Source: Pseudomonas sp. GGS8 (GTDB lineage Bacteria > Pseudomonadota > Gammaproteobacteria > Pseudomonadales > Pseudomonadaceae). From it: a stretch of 64,000 bases of DNA. Below are positions 61,761 through 64,000 of this stretch, piece after piece. Positions within the stretch are counted from its first letter, which is position 1, and each line of letters starts with the position of its first letter. Made by a program: the position numbers and the translations under genes. The notes under the pieces were generated by a model. The model worked only from the letters and a program-made list of their open reading frames with translations, was not told the origin of the DNA and ran no database searches. The stretch lies in contig NZ_JALJWF010000001.1 of assembly GCF_024168645.1 (NCBI RefSeq), positions 6,451,501 to 6,515,500 on the forward strand, given 5' to 3'.

Positions 61761-62387
61761 GTGTTTCCGATTAATATTTGGCTTGCCTATACTGCCGCGT
61801 GCTTGCTTTTGGTACTCGCACCAGGCCCGGACAATCTGCTGGCCGTAGGCCGAGGACTCAGTCAGGGCAGGATAGCCGCTATCGTGTCGGGGATGGCCTC
61901 TGGGGCGGGAATTCTCTTTCATGTGGCAACCGCTTCGCTAGGACTGACGTTGCTTATGCAGACGTCCGCAGTTGCCTTCTGGGTCGTCAAGCTTATCGGC
62001 GCCGGTTATTTGCTTTGGCTTGGCATAAAAGTCCTACGCTCTCGTAGCCTGATCAGCTTCCAGCCAGCAACTCGGCAATCACTGCCGAGCATTTTCCTCA
62101 CGGGATTACTCTCGGCAGCACTCAATCCGAAGCCTGGGTTTTTCGTCCTTGCGTTCATCCCGCAGTTCGTCGACCCACAACGCGGCTCAGTGAGCGTGCA
62201 GATGCTGGTGTACGGCATATGGTTCGCCGCACTTACGGCAGTGGGATTCGCACTTATGGGCGTATTTGCCACTGCACTGTCCCGTTTTTTGCGTCAGAGC
62301 CCACGGCTGGTAAATGGCCTGAACGTAGGGGCAGGACTCACCTTCGTCGCTTCGGGAGTATCGATAGCGGCACTCAGCCAAAAATAG
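61761..62387 (+). CDS. LysE/RhtB family amino acid exporter
   Basis: From the GTG at 61761 (AAGGAGA site) the product is 208 residues with six predicted helices and LysE-type motifs: WLAYTAACLLLVLAPGPDNLLAVGRGLSQGRIAAIVSGMASGAG, KLIGAGYLLWLGIKVLR and FLTGLLSAALNPKPGFFVLAFIPQFV. Relatives export lysine, threonine, homoserine or other amino acids. It stands alone. No regulator is adjacent except the LysR fragment. Confidence 0.9.
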   Translation: MFPINIWLAYTAACLLLVLAPGPDNLLAVGRGLSQGRIAAIVSGMASGAGILFHVATASLGLTLLMQTSAVAFWVVKLIGAGYLLWLGIKVLRSRSLISFQPATRQSLPSIFLTGLLSAALNPKPGFFVLAFIPQFVDPQRGSVSVQMLVYGIWFAALTAVGFALMGVFATALSRFLRQSPRLVNGLNVGAGLTFVASGVSIAALSQK

Positions 62388-62659
62388 GATCAATGTCTTG
62401 GCGTTGCGGGGCTGACATTCCAGCCTCGCTGGGTCTCTCTGTGATTATGACGCTGACGACTTTAAGGCTGATCTTTCGTAAGCGTCCGGGAGACACGCCT
62501 TGACGACCTCATTTCAATCGAATGGTGTTCGTCATCTCCAGGCAATCGCCGTTACTGCGACCGTGAATCCATACAACCCTTAGCCCTTCAAGACTTCGTT
62601 CACGTCAAAAGCTTCGGATAAGCTTTGGCAGAAACGGGGATGCGTCCAGCCAATACACT
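62388..62659. other. Intergenic region without recognisable feature
   Basis: The 272 bp between the convergent LysE and DUF3224 genes show no convincing open frame, palindrome or terminator. Confidence 0.5.
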
Positions 62660-63067
62660 TTAGCTGTCAGGTTCAAACGAGTATTCAAATGACACTTGTG
62701 CCGGCTCACCGTGACCAGCAACGTAGTTACCATTACCGCTAAGATTTACTAAATCCCCCGTGCCTGCACCCTTCACGACACTCCAAGTGCTGCGCGCCTT
62801 TCCCTCCGAAAATGATCCCGAATGCCGAACAACAAATGTTCCGCTCTTACCTGCTACCACACCACAAATCCGCTCAAAACCAACAAAGCTAGCTGTGCCG
62901 TCAACGCTATAAGACATAAGGTATTCGACGCTACTTGTTCCCTCGATGGCGCCAGCATAGGACTGCGTGACTTTGGCGTGTGAGAGTTTCGGAGTGTCCT
63001 CAAGTTCTTGAGACGGCTTCTCGTCCCAGCCAGTTATCTGAAACGTGCAGCTAACAGTCATTTTCAT
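62660..63067 (-). CDS. DUF3224 family protein
   Basis: The 135-residue product reads VSCTFQITGWDEKPSQELEDTPKLSHAKVTQSYAGAIEGTSSVEYLMSY and FVGFERICGVVAGKSGTFVVRHSGSF, the allene-oxide-cyclase-like small barrel of DUF3224 proteins. Function is unknown. No signal peptide is seen. The gene is monocistronic and divergent from the second DUF6124 leader. Confidence 0.85.
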   Translation of the reverse strand: MKMTVSCTFQITGWDEKPSQELEDTPKLSHAKVTQSYAGAIEGTSSVEYLMSYSVDGTASFVGFERICGVVAGKSGTFVVRHSGSFSEGKARSTWSVVKGAGTGDLVNLSGNGNYVAGHGEPAQVSFEYSFEPDS

Positions 63068-63279
63068 GGGGATTTAGCTCTTTCGTCGTAGTAAGGGAAT
63101 GTGGTGGTCTGATGTGCCGGGAACACTGTTCTGCCTAATGATACCCGTTGCCACCTATGCGGCAGCAGTTGCTGAATATTACCAGCCTGGTGCGTAGGCA
63201 GGCCGTAGCTCTGTATATCCGCTCGCCTCACCCTAGATGTTTAGCTACGTGTTTAAGTACACCCGGTGTTACTTCATCG

Positions 63280-63588
63280 AGGCTACAACGCCTTGCGTCG
63301 TTGCCTACGCCTGCGCCAGAATCCGCCGGCTTGTGCGCTTTGGGCTCGGGTTTTATCGTTTCCCGGTCACTGAAAAACAGTGATCGGGTTTGGTAGCCCG
63401 TACATGAGATTTGCACAGCATCACCATTCGCGGCGTTTTGTCGTCTCGGCTTTATGGTGGTCATGCACAGGGCACCTTCGGGTGCGCCGGCCTCCTCATG
63501 TCCCGGTCTACCAACCTGCGCATGGCCGCCACCCCGTTTGGTAGCGAGGGTGGATGGCTCCTTACTTATGGCATGAGGAGTTTCATCT
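63280..63588 (+). ncRNA. Structured leader of the DUF6124 gene, copy 2
   Basis: This leader of about 309 bp is the second copy of the element at 33829-34141. It has TCACTG/CAGTGA (63367-63372 with 63378-63383, loop AAAAA), GCACC/GGTGC with a TTCG loop (63472-63485), and CTACCAA (63508-63514) with TTGGTAG partners at 63390-63396 and 63538-63544. The stems differ from copy 1 by paired changes that keep pairing. About 210 bp before it (63068-63279) show nothing clear. Confidence 0.6.
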
Positions 63589-63951
63589 ATGTTCAAACCT
63601 ACACCCAATCCGCCGATCACAGACCCGACATCCCCCTACGAATCACTCGATTCAAAAAAGCTCCACGCGGCCGCCGAACGCGCCCTCGACCATTATCTCA
63701 ATCCCGCCGCCCAGATCATGGCCACTGCCAACGAACCCGAGCCCATGTACTTCGCCAATCCGAAGTACAACACCGAATCCTTGCTGGCCAACGCCAGCGA
63801 AACACTCGGCTCGGCCACGGTCATGCTCACCAATTTCGCAGCATTGCTGGAGACCTCACATCGCAAGACCCTGCTGGGCATTGCGCAAGTGGTCATGCTC
63901 GGTGAACTGGCGGTGAACCAGGCACTGGATCACGTCGAATTGAAGGAGTAA
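63589..63951 (+). CDS. DUF6124 family small protein, copy 2
   Basis: The 120-residue product is a paralogue of the protein at 34142: it shares MFKPTPNPP, SPYESLDSKKLHAAAERALDHYL and a helical C-terminal half with VVMLGELAVNQALDH, while the middle (residues ~45-60) differs. The function is unknown. The start follows a GGAG site inside the conserved leader. Confidence 0.88.
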   Translation: MFKPTPNPPITDPTSPYESLDSKKLHAAAERALDHYLNPAAQIMATANEPEPMYFANPKYNTESLLANASETLGSATVMLTNFAALLETSHRKTLLGIAQVVMLGELAVNQALDHVELKE

Positions 63952-63961
63952 TCGTCGTGCC

Positions 63962-63991
63962 CTGTGGCGAGGGTGCATACCATCGCCACAG
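63962..63991. repeat. Short palindromic repeat (GTGGCGAGGG family, reduced)
   Basis: CTGTGGCGA (63962-63970) and TCGCCACAG (63983-63991) are perfect inverted arms with a 12-bp middle, a shortened form of the longer repeats in this window. It may act as terminator of the DUF6124 gene. Confidence 0.7.
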
Positions 63992-64000
63992 AAACGGCAC

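Noticed and set aside
1..64000. tRNA, rRNA or intact insertion sequence
   Set aside because: I saw no cloverleaf-like segment with the T-loop GTTCRA pattern in a fitting place, no rRNA text and no transposase.

Overview
The window looks like chromosomal DNA of a Pseudomonas of the P. fluorescens group. The gene content (hydroxyproline lhp-type genes, an OprD-family porin, DUF6124-type small proteins, an arsJ operon), the GC-rich codon use and the many palindromic intergenic repeats of the GTGGGAGC...GGGCTTGCCCGCGATG and GTGGCGAGGGGGCTTGCCCCCGTT types all fit this group. No rRNA, tRNA, CRISPR array or intact insertion sequence was found.

Bases 1-22,743 hold a Wzx/Wzy-type exopolysaccharide locus. 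A sugar-1-phosphate transferase, cut by the window edge, runs rightward. A large leftward block runs from a Wzb-like phosphatase and a Wzc-like tyrosine autokinase through polymerase, flippase, pyruvyltransferase, PL14-like lyase, acetyltransferase, a GT4-like glycosyltransferase, a split Alg14/Alg13-type (PssD/PssE) glycosyltransferase, GDP-mannose synthesis and UDP-glucose dehydrogenase, to an outer-membrane module (small YjbE/GfcA-like protein, Wza-like OPX lipoprotein, YjbF, YjbG, YjbH) and a VanZ-like protein. The rightward galU / mini-phosphomannomutase / rfaH operon follows, then uppP on the opposite strand. An exact ops (RfaH recruitment) sequence lies between wzc and wzy, so the RfaH-like protein probably controls this locus. 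The middle genes are visibly richer in A+T than the flanking export genes, which suggests an exchangeable polymer-specific core.

Bases 23,600-28,250 carry small hypotheticals, a trypsin-like lipoprotein and an arsR / GAPDH / arsJ arsenate operon with a likely ArsR operator.

Bases 28,400-46,400 are a hydroxyproline catabolic island. It holds a GntR and a PAS-AraC regulator, 4-hydroxyproline epimerase, a three-subunit D-hydroxyproline dehydrogenase, a deaminase of the DapA family, 2-oxoglutarate semialdehyde dehydrogenase, an MHS-type transporter and a polar amino acid ABC transporter. It also holds an aconitase-X enzyme (cis-3-hydroxyproline dehydratase type), a second proline-racemase-superfamily protein without either catalytic cysteine, and a pyrroline-2-carboxylate reductase. 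Together they could take both 4- and 3-hydroxyprolines to 2-oxoglutarate or proline. A repeated TATCGTATACGAAAT element looks like the GntR operator.

Bases 46,500-60,950 form a second catabolic system around a LysR regulator: an ABC transporter, an SDR dehydrogenase, PxpA/PxpB/PxpC, a biotin carboxylase, a biotin carrier and a carrier paralogue without the biotin lysine on one strand, and an aminotransferase, a 14-TM MFS transporter and an OprD-family porin on the other. A shared ATAAG-N5-CTTAT-like dyad lies about 95-112 bp before each of the three transcription units, which suggests one LysR regulon. Its substrate is not evident.

The right end holds a decayed LysR fragment, a LysE exporter, a DUF3224 protein and a DUF6124 gene. 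This DUF6124 gene and its paralogue at 34,142 share a leader of about 310 bp with covarying hairpins and two possible partners for the same 7-nt element. That leader is the best candidate here for an undescribed RNA regulator.
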